Source: Taibaiella sp. | GTDB lineage: Bacteria; Bacteroidota; Bacteroidia; Chitinophagales; Chitinophagaceae | DNA: 7,781 bases | Direction of reading: 5' to 3' | Assembly (NCBI GenBank): GCA_019454705.1 | Contig: JACFNS010000101.1 | Coordinates: 1 to 7,781, forward strand | In this document: positions 1 to 6,893 of the stretch, one piece after another | How positions within the stretch are numbered: the first letter of the stretch is position 1 | How the letters are laid out: every line of letters starts with the position of its first letter | Translations under genes and position numbers: made by a program | The notes under the pieces: model-generated | The model's input: only the letters and a program-made list of their open reading frames with translations | The model's database searches: none | What the model was told of the DNA's origin: nothing

Positions 1-1058
1 AACACTTGTTCGTAACATCAGGCCAGTGGGAGAAATACGGTAAAGTCTGTGTCCGCCCCAGAACTACCCCGCAGGTAGGTGTGGAGTTTATGCTGAAACC
101 TATGAAGTGCCCGGACCATTGCGAGATATATAAATCATCTCCCCGCTCATATAAAGACCTGCCGCTGCGACTGGCAGAGTTTGGCACGGTGTATCGTTAC
201 GAGCAGTCGGGCGAATTGCACGGGCTGACACGCGTTCGTGGCTTTACCCAGGATGATGCCCACTTGTTCTGCCGTCCTGAGCAGGTAAAAGAGGAATTCA
301 AGAAAGTGATTGACCTGGTGCTGTATGTGTTTACCTCGCTTGATTTTGAAAACTTTACCGCACAGGTGTCGCTGCGCGATAAAGAAGACCGCAGTAAATA
401 CATAGGTGATGAGCATAACTGGGCTATAGCAGAGCAGGCGATTATTGAAGCTGCGACTGAGAAAGGGCTCAATACTACGATAGAGTATGGAGAGGCCGCG
501 TTTTATGGCCCCAAACTCGACTTTATGGTGAAAGATGCCTTAGGCCGCAGTTGGCAGTTGGGTACTATACAGGTAGACTATAATCTGCCTGAGCGATTTG
601 AACTGGAATATGTGGACAGTGATAATACCCGCAAACGCCCGGTAATGATACACCGTGCGCCTTTCGGTTCACTTGAGCGTTTTATAGCAGTACTGCTGGA
701 GCACTGCGGTGGTGACCTGCCCCTGTGGCTGACACCGGTACAAGTGAAAGTATTGTCCATCAGCGATAAGTATGAAGAGTACACCAATAAGGTCTATAAT
801 GCATTGAAGGATGCAGGAATACGTGCCGAGTTGGACGACCGTAGCGAAAAAATAGGCAGGAAAATCAGGGATACAGAGCTCATGAAAGTACCCTACATGC
901 TGATAATAGGTGAAAAAGAGATGGCTGATGGAAAGGTGGCGGTGCGTAAGCATAAAGAAGGTGACAGGGGTTCTGTGCCTTTGCAGGAGTTTATTGACGA
1001 CGTCCTCAATACTGTACATGTGCAGATGAGCGGGAAAAAGCCTGTTGTAACGGCCTAA
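1..1058 (+). CDS. thrS: Threonyl-tRNA synthetase, C-terminal part (5' end outside window)
   Basis: ThrRS charges tRNA-Thr with threonine in the cytoplasm. The frame is open from the window edge (first whole codon at 3) to TAA at 1056-1058, giving about 350 residues of a protein that is normally about 640 long. The missing part would hold the TGS, editing and early catalytic regions. Visible in order: the KPMKCP segment with the zinc-ligand Cys (codon 108-110), class II motif 2 ([11 protein letters not shown], zinc-ligand His at 261-263), motif 3 ([13 protein letters not shown], zinc-ligand His at 651-653), and a complete HGTP anticodon-binding domain from about 720 to the end. All three zinc ligands are present, so the gene looks functional. 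One oddity is a Lys in KPMKCP where most ThrRS have Asn (KPMNCP). No terminator is visible before infC 71 bases downstream, so some read-through into infC is likely. Confidence 0.97.
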   Translation, partial: HLFVTSGQWEKYGKVCVRPRTTPQVGVEFMLKPMKCPDHCEIYKSSPRSYKDLPLRLAEFGTVYRYEQSGELHGLTRVRGFTQDDAHLFCRPEQVKEEFKKVIDLVLYVFTSLDFENFTAQVSLRDKEDRSKYIGDEHNWAIAEQAIIEAATEKGLNTTIEYGEAAFYGPKLDFMVKDALGRSWQLGTIQVDYNLPERFELEYVDSDNTRKRPVMIHRAPFGSLERFIAVLLEHCGGDLPLWLTPVQVKVLSISDKYEEYTNKVYNALKDAGIRAELDDRSEKIGRKIRDTELMKVPYMLIIGEKEMADGKVAVRKHKEGDRGSVPLQEFIDDVLNTVHVQMSGKKPVVTA

Positions 1059-1078
1059 TTATTAGTATACTTAAAATA

Positions 1079-1108
1079 TTGATTGAATTAAACAAATAGC
1101 TATTTTTG
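1079..1108 (+). promoter_or_regulatory. Probable Bacteroidota-type promoter of infC
   Basis: TTG at 1079-1081 is followed after 19 bases by TATTTTTG at 1101-1108, which fits the Bacteroidota -33 TTG / -7 TAnnTTTG consensus exactly. Transcription should begin around 1113-1116, leaving a leader of only about 15 bases before the infC ATG at 1130. The site lies wholly in the thrS-infC gap. Start-site mapping has not been done; this is a consensus match. Confidence 0.6.
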
Positions 1109-1129
1109 CTGGAATTTTAAAAATCTTTA

Positions 1130-1678
1130 ATGCAGAGAAGAACAAGACAACCTTTCCTGAGGAACAAACCTCAAAATGAACATCGAACTAATAGGGAAAT
1201 AACCGCACGCGAAGTGCGCGTAGTTGGAGAAAACGTAGAGTCAGCCGTTTACTCTTTAGAAGAAGCACTGAAAATGGCAGAGCAACTGGAAGTGGACCTG
1301 GTGGAGATTTCTCCTACAGCTACACCGCCGGTGTGCAGGCTGATAGACTATAAGAAGTTCCTGTACGAAAAGAAAAAGAAAGAGAAGGAGCAAAAGGCGA
1401 AATCCAAGCAGTCTGAAGTAAAGGAAATCCGTTTTACGCCTAATACTGATGACCACGACTTTGATTTCAAAGCCAAACACGCATATAACTTCCTGCAGGA
1501 TGGCAATAAGGTGAAATGCTATGTTCAGTTCAAAGGCCGTGCTATCATGTTCAAAGACAGGGGAGAGCTGCTGCTGCTGAAGTTTGCGGAAAGGCTTGCT
1601 GAGGTGGGTTCTTTGGAGTCAATGCCCAAAATGGAAGGCCGCAGGATGATAGCAATATTTACGCCTAAGAAAAAGTAG
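1130..1678 (+). CDS. infC: Translation initiation factor IF-3
   Basis: IF-3 binds the 30S ribosomal subunit, prevents early 50S joining and helps select the initiator tRNA and start codon. The 182-residue product has the two-domain layout. The N-terminal domain (about 17-80) carries the signature DLVEISPTATPPVCRLIDYKK, close to the family's LDLVEISPxAxPPVCKIMDY. A lysine-rich linker helix spans about 80-94. The C-terminal domain (about 96-180) includes VKEIRF, the FKGR segment and a basic tail ending PKKK. The start is an ordinary ATG at 1130; an in-frame TAA at 1118-1120 rules out any longer form, so the rare AUU start used for autoregulation in Escherichia coli is absent. There is no Shine-Dalgarno site, as is usual in Bacteroidota. 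It follows thrS as in many bacteria, but rpmI and rplT, its usual downstream partners, do not follow. Confidence 0.98.
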   Translation: MQRRTRQPFLRNKPQNEHRTNREITAREVRVVGENVESAVYSLEEALKMAEQLEVDLVEISPTATPPVCRLIDYKKFLYEKKKKEKEQKAKSKQSEVKEIRFTPNTDDHDFDFKAKHAYNFLQDGNKVKCYVQFKGRAIMFKDRGELLLLKFAERLAEVGSLESMPKMEGRRMIAIFTPKKK

Positions 1679-1717
1679 GCAACCATTATATACATTATGC
1701 TTATATGGGCATTAGAC

Positions 1718-1776
1718 AAAAAAAATAAAAAAAACTTAACCCCATTTGCAAAAAATGAAATTGGTACTTACCTTTG
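1718..1776 (+). promoter_or_regulatory. Strong promoter with upstream A-tracts
   Basis: TTTG at 1745-1748 and TACCTTTG at 1769-1776, separated by 20 bases, match the Bacteroidota promoter consensus perfectly. Just upstream is a doubled A-tract (eight A, one T, eight A; 1718-1734), which would lie at about -65 to -49, where UP elements sit and where curved DNA boosts stable-RNA promoters. The predicted start is about 1781-1784. The nearest ATG of a real gene is 1920, beyond a terminator, so the promoter appears to serve the short transcript described next. The motif is seen directly; its strength is inferred. Confidence 0.6.
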
Positions 1777-1781
1777 CATTA

Positions 1782-1888
1782 CCAAACAAGATAATCCGGG
1801 TTGAATTTCAACCTTCGATATAAGAAGTTTTCATGGTGATAGGGTTTATAGGGGCTGGCCTGTTCTCGGGCCGGCTTTTTTATTTTTT
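1782..1888 (+). ncRNA. Candidate small RNA or attenuated leader, about 105 nt
   Basis: This stretch is bounded by a consensus promoter upstream and an intrinsic terminator at its end, and it has no recognisable protein. Near its 5' end is the inverted repeat GGTTGAATTTCAACC (1800-1814), then a weaker CTTC/GAAG pair, then the terminator hairpin. The first arm of the second hairpin competes with the 3' arm of the first, so alternative folds are possible. It does not show the signal recognition particle GGAA-type core or tRNA features, and I cannot assign it to a known RNA family. It could be an independent small RNA, a leader that attenuates the downstream repeat-protein gene, or a leftover leader of a displaced rpmI-rplT operon. 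Confidence 0.4.
1854..1888 (+). terminator. Intrinsic terminator in the infC / repeat-protein gap
   Basis: A 9-bp stem (1854-1862 with 1867-1875, two G-U pairs) closes a TTCT loop and is followed by TTTTTTATTTTTT (1876-1888). It would end the short transcript from the promoter at 1745-1776 and any read-through from infC. Confidence 0.8.
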
Positions 1889-1891
1889 GCC

Positions 1892-1899
1892 TATCTTCG
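1892..1899 (+). promoter_or_regulatory. Possible -7 box for the repeat-protein gene
   Basis: TATCTTCG differs from TAnnTTTG at one base and lies 20 bases before the ATG at 1920, a spacing like that of infC. No TTG is found at the expected -33 distance, which falls inside the terminator stem, so this is a weak call. Confidence 0.27.
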
Positions 1900-1919
1900 G
1901 CTTTCAATAGTTCAAGCGT

Positions 1920-3008
1920 ATGCCTGTAAAAGTATTTGTATCCTTGGTCCTGGCCGTTATTATCCCCGTAATTAGTTTCAGCCAGTTATCTTCCTATGTG
2001 AACATGCAAAACCAGGTAATGGTATGGGATAAAGGGCTGATTCGCAAGATCGATTACCTGCCGACGTTAGAAATGAAAACAGGACGTACCGCAATACCTT
2101 ATATAGATAATGCACGCTCCTTCAAGATATATTACGGAGGCGGTATGCGCGTTATTAATGCCGGATTTACCAACGAATTTAAAGTAAGTGACAACCTGGT
2201 TGCTTTTAAGAATAATACAGCATTGAGTGTATTTGACAAAGGTAAAACCAAACAATTATCCACTTTTTGCGAGCAGTATTACCTTGGCGACAGCGTAGTG
2301 TTGTTTTTCGATGGCATACGCAGCGAGTACAAGGCGTATTATGAAGGAGAAGTTTACCAGATAGAAGGTTTCCTGGCAGGCAACCCGCTGGAAGCTGTAA
2401 AAGTGACAGATAATATTGCAGCTTATGATAACTATGCTAACCAGTTCAGGATATTCTTCAGGGGGCAAATACTGCCCCAGGAAGACTATGCTGTCAACAG
2501 CTTTGAGGTAGGGCGGAATACAGTGGGGTATATAGATATCAATAGAAGGTTTAAGATATTTCACGACGGTGAAACCTATATTGTGGAGGACTTTCCGCCT
2601 AACTCTTACCAGGTGGGCGATAACGTAGTAGCCTATGTCTCTAATGACGGTTACTTCAAGGTGTTTTATGACAACAGTATAGAGAGCATTGGCTTTTTTG
2701 AACCGTCGGACTACAGGGTGATAGATAACATGGTATGCTATCGCGACCAAAGCGGGTATTTCAAGGTTTTTTACAAAGGAAAGATTTACAGCCTGGAAAG
2801 CTATTACCCTGAGAAATACCAGGTGCAGTATAATTCCATCGCCTATGTAAACCGTATTGGCATGTTGCGCCTTTTTACCGAAGGGGAAATATATGATGTA
2901 ACCAATGCCCAGTTGGAGGACTGGCAGCTTACTTATGACGTAATAAAATACCAGGTAGGCAAAAATATGTTCCGCATCTATTACAAAGGGATGGAATACA
3001 GCGATTAG
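1920..3008 (+). CDS. Secreted tandem beta-repeat protein of unknown function
   Basis: I do not recognise this 362-residue protein. It begins with a signal peptide (hydrophobic 5-20, likely cleaved in SFS|Q before Gln22; no lipobox Cys), so export to the periplasm or beyond is expected. The rest is about ten repeats of near 35 residues. Units start at about 24, 52, 87, 120, 159, 194, 229, 264, 299 and 334; five of them are exactly 35 long, one has a 4-residue insertion, and the last stops at 29. The shared pattern is Y-x-V-x-D-N-x-V-A-Y, then G-Y-F-K-V-F-Y, then K-G-x-I-Y-x-L-E, suggesting three short beta strands per unit and a propeller or solenoid. Aromatic residues are frequent; no catalytic motif, sorting domain or membrane segment after the signal is visible. 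It lacks the WG-repeat or PQQ-blade signatures. The 3' end overlaps the convergent peptidase gene by 4 bases. Confidence 0.85.
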   Translation: MPVKVFVSLVLAVIIPVISFSQLSSYVNMQNQVMVWDKGLIRKIDYLPTLEMKTGRTAIPYIDNARSFKIYYGGGMRVINAGFTNEFKVSDNLVAFKNNTALSVFDKGKTKQLSTFCEQYYLGDSVVLFFDGIRSEYKAYYEGEVYQIEGFLAGNPLEAVKVTDNIAAYDNYANQFRIFFRGQILPQEDYAVNSFEVGRNTVGYIDINRRFKIFHDGETYIVEDFPPNSYQVGDNVVAYVSNDGYFKVFYDNSIESIGFFEPSDYRVIDNMVCYRDQSGYFKVFYKGKIYSLESYYPEKYQVQYNSIAYVNRIGMLRLFTEGEIYDVTNAQLEDWQLTYDVIKYQVGKNMFRIYYKGMEYSD

Positions 3009-3778
3009 CAGTAGCGCCTGATTAACCTCAGCTTGTGCGTCCGCTTTTTCAGCGATACACTGATAATGCCCCCCTGGTCAATCTTATCTATTACAACCCG
3101 GCCACTGGTGTCTGTTGCATGTAGTATGCTGTTATTATCCAGCAATATACCTACATGCACTATTTTGCCCTCGTCGTTATCAAAAAATGCCAGGTCGCCT
3201 TTACGGGCGTGTTGCAGAAAATCTACCTCATTTCCTTCTTCCGCCTGTTGGGCTGCATCTCTTAGTATAGCTTTGCCGCACATTTTAAATGCCATTTGCG
3301 TCAAGCCGGAGCAATCAATGCCTGCAATGCTGCGGCCACCCCACAGGTAGGGGGCATTCATATACTGCATTGCTGCTTCTATTAAGTGTTTAGGTGACAG
3401 TTCTAAACTCTTTATTGTCAGTTTTTTGCCCTTGTATTTGCAGTCTTTTTTGTGCTGTAGTTTCAAGCCAAATAAATCGGCGCCCATGGGTATCCATTGC
3501 TCGTCTTGTTCATATACCAGCTTGTTCTGGTGTTTGTCTGCTATGTAGCGGGCTGTCTTGCGATAGTCTTTTTTATGGATGATGGAGAGTTGTCCTACTT
3601 TGCACCAGCCAATATAGCCATCCCACTCACAACGTATTTTGGCCCAGTCTTTCTCATTGATTTCCAATACTTCAGCCTTCTCGCCAAATAAAAGTTGATT
3701 CACCATTTCAGCTTTATGAGAGGGCTCGGCGCGAACCGGCATCAGGGAAGCATTGCAGAAAGCATAAGATAAAACCAT
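3005..3778 (-). CDS. SH3b-NlpC/P60 peptidase, probably muropeptide recycling
   Basis: The product is predicted to cleave gamma-D-glutamyl-diamino-acid bonds in peptidoglycan peptides. From the ATG at 3778 it has 257 residues. A bacterial SH3-like region occupies about 10-65 (PVRAEPS, then QLLFGE and GWCK). The NlpC/P60 domain follows from about 128 with APYLWGGRS, the catalytic Cys156 in GIDCSG, His208 in VHVG and His220 in LHAT. The spacings (52 and 12) match the Cys-His-His triads of MepS and YkfC. There is no signal peptide, so it should act in the cytoplasm, like YkfC-type recycling enzymes rather than wall hydrolases. The frame extends upstream to a TTG at 3808, but the ATG places the start just before the conserved SH3b segment and is preferred. 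A loose -7 element, TAATATTG on this strand, lies at 3806-3813. It is divergent from rny and overlaps the convergent gene by 4 bases. Confidence 0.9.
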   Translation of the reverse strand: MVLSYAFCNASLMPVRAEPSHKAEMVNQLLFGEKAEVLEINEKDWAKIRCEWDGYIGWCKVGQLSIIHKKDYRKTARYIADKHQNKLVYEQDEQWIPMGADLFGLKLQHKKDCKYKGKKLTIKSLELSPKHLIEAAMQYMNAPYLWGGRSIAGIDCSGLTQMAFKMCGKAILRDAAQQAEEGNEVDFLQHARKGDLAFFDNDEGKIVHVGILLDNNSILHATDTSGRVVIDKIDQGGIISVSLKKRTHKLRLIRRYC

Positions 3779-3871
3779 TATATAACGAGAATCTGTTTCT
3801 GCATACAATATTACAACCTAATTAACTATAAATCAGCTAATCTTAGCCTCCGATATACCGAAATCTTTTAT

Positions 3872-3975
3872 TAATTTCGTCCGCTAATATCAAGCCAACC
3901 CGTATTAGGTAATAATTCATATATGGAAAAGGCGGTTAGAAATGGAACAATTTCAAAGGTTTAAAGTAAAACAAA
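3872..3975 (+). promoter_or_regulatory. Probable rny promoter and leader
   Basis: TAATTTCG at 3872-3879 is one base off the TAnnTTTG -7 box, without a clear -33 TTG. A start near 3885 would give a leader of about 90 bases. The leader holds an inverted repeat CTAATA/TATTAG (3884-3889 and 3903-3908) and a 13-codon ORF, MEKAVRNGTISKV (ATG 3923, TAA 3962-3964), ending 11 bases before the rny ATG. The elements are visible; that they regulate rny is inference. Confidence 0.3.
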
Positions 3976-5550
3976 ATGGAATCAGCAATATTAATTGCCG
4001 CCGTCTCGGTGGTGGCAGTCCTTATAGGTATATTTCTCGGTAAGCAAATATTTGCGAAAAACACTCAAAAACAGGTAGAAGAGGCAGAGCAACAAGCTAA
4101 AAAGATAACAGAGGACGCAAAACAACTGGCAGAAACACTTAAGGAAAAGAAAATACTGGAGGCCAAAGAGCACTTCCTGCAAAAGAAAAGCGAATACGAA
4201 CAGGAAGTAAACAAGCGCAACCAGAAACTGACGGAAAACGAAACCAAGCTCAAGCAATTGCAGCAAAGCCTGAACGATAAAAACGCAGGCCTGCAGAAGC
4301 AAATTAATGAGTACAACCAGTTGAAAGAAAACCTCGACAAGCAACTGGAGGTGGTGAACATCAAACGCACTGAACTGGAGCGCCACCAGGAGGAACATAT
4401 CAAACGCCTGGAAAAAGTAGCCAACCTGTCGGCTGAAGAAGCTAAGACAGAGCTGATGGAAGCTGTAAAAGAAGAGGCCCGTACCAAGGCCATGTCTCAT
4501 GTAAAAGAGATAATGGAAGAGGCTAAACTCAATGCTACAAAAGAGGCCAAGAAAATCGTAATACAGACGATACAGCGTACAGCGGCTGAGCAGACTATTG
4601 AAAACGCCATTACGGTGTTTAACCTGGAAACTGATGAGGTAAAGGGCCAGATAATAGGACGTGAAGGGCGTAACATACGCGCTATCGAAGCAGCTACTGG
4701 TGTTGACCTGATAATAGATGATACTCCTGAGGCAATCATACTTTCCTGCTTCGACCCCTTCCGCAGGGAGATAGCCAGGCTGTCGCTGCAAAGGTTGGTA
4801 CAGGATGGGCGTATACACCCTGCCCGTATCGAAGAGGTAGTGGATAAAACACGCCGCCAGCTCGAAGAGCAAATCATGGAGATAGGCGAGCGTACTATAA
4901 TAGAATTAGGCATACACGGCTTACACAAAGATTTGGTACGCCTGGTGGGTAAAATGCGTTTCCGCTCATCTTACGGGCAAAACCTGCTGATGCACTCCAA
5001 AGAAACAGCCAACCTCTGCGCTACTATGGCTGCGGAACTGGGCCTGGGACAAAAAGTGGTAAAACTGGCCAAACGCGCAGGATTGCTGCACGATATAGGT
5101 AAAGTGCCCGATGAAGAATCAGAACTGAGCCACGCACTGCTGGGTGCCAAAGTAGCTGAGAAATGTGGCGAACATGCTGCGGTAATTAACGCAATAGGTG
5201 CTCACCACGATGAGATGGAGATGACTTACATTATTTCGCCGATAGTACAGGCCTGCGATGCCATAAGTGGTGCCCGTCCCGGTGCAAGGCGCGAAATCAT
5301 GCAGAGCTACCTGCAACGTATCAAAGACCTTGAAGCCCTGGCAATGGCCTACACAGGTGTGGAAAAAGCATACGCGATACAGGCAGGCCGTGAGCTGCGT
5401 GTGATAGTGGAGGCTGAGAAAGTAACAGATGCGGACAGCGAAAAGTTGTCGTTTGAAATAGCTGACAAGATTCAGAAAGAAATGCAATACCCCGGCCAGA
5501 TAAAAGTAACTGTGATACGCGAATTGCGCGCGGTGAATGTTGCCAGGTAA
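3976..5550 (+). CDS. rny: Ribonuclease Y
   Basis: RNase Y is a membrane-anchored endoribonuclease that starts decay and processing of many mRNAs. The 524-residue product is full length for the family (about 520). It has an N-terminal membrane helix (about 4-22), then a long charged coiled coil rich in Lys, Glu and Gln (about 28-200). A KH RNA-binding domain follows with its GREG loop at 228-231. The HD metal phosphohydrolase domain has His340, the HD pair His372-Asp373 in LLHDIGK, His410-His411 and Asp428 in [12 protein letters not shown]. The C-terminal part (about 465-524) is the usual conserved RNase Y tail. All key residues are intact. The ATG at 3976 puts the membrane helix directly at the N-terminus as expected. 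It stands alone on this strand, with its own leader and a terminator 26 bases after the stop. The coiled-coil codons create long false reading frames on the other strand. Confidence 0.98.
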   Translation: MESAILIAAVSVVAVLIGIFLGKQIFAKNTQKQVEEAEQQAKKITEDAKQLAETLKEKKILEAKEHFLQKKSEYEQEVNKRNQKLTENETKLKQLQQSLNDKNAGLQKQINEYNQLKENLDKQLEVVNIKRTELERHQEEHIKRLEKVANLSAEEAKTELMEAVKEEARTKAMSHVKEIMEEAKLNATKEAKKIVIQTIQRTAAEQTIENAITVFNLETDEVKGQIIGREGRNIRAIEAATGVDLIIDDTPEAIILSCFDPFRREIARLSLQRLVQDGRIHPARIEEVVDKTRRQLEEQIMEIGERTIIELGIHGLHKDLVRLVGKMRFRSSYGQNLLMHSKETANLCATMAAELGLGQKVVKLAKRAGLLHDIGKVPDEESELSHALLGAKVAEKCGEHAAVINAIGAHHDEMEMTYIISPIVQACDAISGARPGARREIMQSYLQRIKDLEALAMAYTGVEKAYAIQAGRELRVIVEAEKVTDADSEKLSFEIADKIQKEMQYPGQIKVTVIRELRAVNVAR

Positions 5551-5575
5551 TCTTTCTTACAATATTATAAATGTA

Positions 5576-5606
5576 CAGCGCGGGCAGATGCCCGCGCTGC
5601 TTTTTT
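5576..5606 (+). terminator. Intrinsic terminator of rny
   Basis: A perfect 10-bp GC-rich stem (5576-5585 with 5590-5599) with an AGAT loop is followed by C and six T (5601-5606). It lies between rny and the convergent permease gene. On the other strand the hairpin is followed only by a weak A/T stretch, so it serves rny best and the permease transcript at most partly. Confidence 0.92.
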
Positions 5607-5620
5607 GCCCCTATGCTCTG

Positions 5621-6583
5621 CTAAAACAATCGTGCTATACAGTAATACACAGGCATGCCGATGGTAATATTAACCGGAAAAGTAACTGCCAGTGCCATAG
5701 GTAGAAATAACCCCGGGTTGGCCTTCGGTACCGTTATTTTCATGGCTGCCGGCACTGCTATATAAGATGCGCTTGCGGCAAGAATGCCAAATATGAACCG
5801 ATCGCTAACCTTATGGGTAACTAAAGAGCTCGCTGCTGCAAACACGCATCCATTTATGATGGGAATAATGGTTGCAAAGGCAAAAGGAAACCATCCGTGT
5901 TTAAGCAATGTGACCAGCTTTCTGCCGCTTACAATACCCATATCCAACAGGAAAATCGCCAGGAAACCTTTGAATATGTCATTTGTAAACGGTTTTATTC
6001 CTTCGGCCTGTTCTGCATTGGCAAGATATCCTATAAGCAGGCTGCCCATTATCAGCAATACACTACCGTTGGTTAATGAGTGTTGTATGGCATGGCGTTT
6101 CTGTATTCCGTCTGTTTTTTCCTTATTGAATATTGATATCAATACCAGGCCGGCAATGATAGCGGGAGACTCCATCAGGGCCATAATGGCCACCATATAT
6201 CCATGCAGCGTTTCGCCCATGCCTTCCAGGTACGATACTGCTGAAACGAAAGTAACTGCGCTCACAGAACCATAGGCGGCTGCAATGGCTCCGGCATCAT
6301 AAACATTCATATACCGTTTTAGCAGGAAGAATGTATAAATGGGTATTATCAGCGCTATCGTTATACCAAGTAGTATTGACCCGAATATTTCCATGGTAAA
6401 TGCTTCATGAGATAGCTCTTGCCCGCCTTTAAAACCTATAGAAAACAAGAGATAAAGCGAGATAAACTTGGAAGAGCCCGGTGGTATCTCCAGGTCACTT
6501 TTTAACTGCACTGCTATTATTCCCAGCAGGAAAAACAGCAGTGCAGGATTTGTCAGATTATCAATCAGCAGGTTGGTATTCAT
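5621..6583 (-). CDS. SbtA-like (DUF897) sodium-dependent permease
   Basis: This 320-residue, highly hydrophobic protein belongs to the SbtA family, whose cyanobacterial founder imports bicarbonate with sodium. About ten membrane helices are evident, arranged as two related halves. The first half has FSIGFKGGQEL (47-57), AAAYGSVSAVTF (101-112) and MALMESPAI (134-142). The second has FLLDMGIVSG (211-220) and ASASYIAVPAAM (270-281), the counterpart of the cyanobacterial ASSSDISGP segment. The cytoplasmic linker between halves (about 152-170) is shorter than in Synechocystis SbtA. The Asp of that SSSD segment aligns with Tyr274 here, so the substrate cannot be assumed to be bicarbonate. The ATG at 6583 overlaps the upstream 99-residue gene by 23 bases, which suggests translational coupling. 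No sbtB (PII-like) gene is seen next to it. It is probably the last gene of the icd operon. Confidence 0.88.
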   Translation of the reverse strand: MNTNLLIDNLTNPALLFFLLGIIAVQLKSDLEIPPGSSKFISLYLLFSIGFKGGQELSHEAFTMEIFGSILLGITIALIIPIYTFFLLKRYMNVYDAGAIAAAYGSVSAVTFVSAVSYLEGMGETLHGYMVAIMALMESPAIIAGLVLISIFNKEKTDGIQKRHAIQHSLTNGSVLLIMGSLLIGYLANAEQAEGIKPFTNDIFKGFLAIFLLDMGIVSGRKLVTLLKHGWFPFAFATIIPIINGCVFAAASSLVTHKVSDRFIFGILAASASYIAVPAAMKITVPKANPGLFLPMALAVTFPVNITIGMPVYYCIARLF

Positions 6584-6860
6584 TTATTTTGGTTGTTGAT
6601 ATTTGTAATGTGAGCATAGATTGAACTTCAAATTTGGCGTCAGATTTTTCATGCTCTTGTAGCAGGTTTGTTATCTCCCGCCTGGTTTCTTCCAATTCCT
6701 TGATTCTTTTTTCTGAATGCTCATCAGGCCGGCCGAAACGTATATCGTGGCTGAAAGTTTTAAGCTGATGAAACTGTATTTTACTGTTGATAATCGCCAG
6801 TAGTATTTCCCTTGCTTCGCTTACTGTGTAGCTGCTGTCAATAAGTTTGAACTGATGCAT
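6561..6860 (-). CDS. Small helical protein of unknown function
   Basis: The 99-residue product is soluble, charged and mostly helical, with no signal peptide, membrane segment or cysteine. The N-terminal part (MHQFKLIDSSYTVSEAREIL) leads into a helix, then LKTFSHDIRFGRPDEHSEKRI and a heptad-like helix (about 48-72) rich in Glu, Arg and Lys that may form a coiled coil. The last 25 residues look poorly conserved. From memory, similar short proteins of unknown function with an INSKI...FSHDIRFG-like core occur in other Bacteroidota, but I cannot name a family. It starts 33 bases after icd ends, and its own end overlaps the permease start by 23 bases, so it is almost certainly translated with both. 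The position recalls the sbtB regulator next to sbtA, yet there is no PII fold signature. A-rich sequence rather than a Shine-Dalgarno site precedes the ATG. Confidence 0.8.
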   Translation of the reverse strand: MHQFKLIDSSYTVSEAREILLAIINSKIQFHQLKTFSHDIRFGRPDEHSEKRIKELEETRREITNLLQEHEKSDAKFEVQSMLTLQISTTKINEYQPAD

Positions 6861-6893
6861 TTGTTTATGTTTTTTTATTTGATGAATAATGTT

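Noticed and set aside
1833..1910. A 25-codon ORF starting at ATG 1833 and encoding a hydrophobic peptide (MVIGFIGAGLF...).
   Set aside because: Most of it is the terminator stem and T-tract read as codons (T runs give Phe). It has no ribosome-binding context, and transcription should stop inside it.
1679..1919. Hidden rpmI (L35) or rplT (L20) gene after infC.
   Set aside because: No frame in this stretch encodes the basic L35 start (PKMKT-like) or any L20 motif, and it is too short for both.
3779..3808. N-terminal extension of the NlpC/P60 protein to a TTG codon at 3808.
   Set aside because: The added ten residues (YAETDSRYI segment) match nothing in the family, and the ATG at 3778 sits at the expected distance before the SH3b region. 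The candidate -7 box at 3806-3813 would also overlap the TTG start.
3942..3975. Alternative ATG at 3942 as an earlier rny start.
   Set aside because: It is out of frame with rny and does not lead into a membrane helix.
3991..4928. Long minus-strand reading frames (up to 293 codons) opposite rny.
   Set aside because: They are shadows of the Lys/Glu-rich coiled coil and KH region of rny: composition is extreme (Phe, Leu, Ser, Cys rich), they match no known family, and the plus strand encodes a complete, recognisable RNase Y.
5784..6275. Plus-strand reading frame of 163 codons opposite the permease gene.
   Set aside because: It mirrors the SbtA-like gene, which has clear family motifs and a proper start; the plus-strand product has no recognisable feature.
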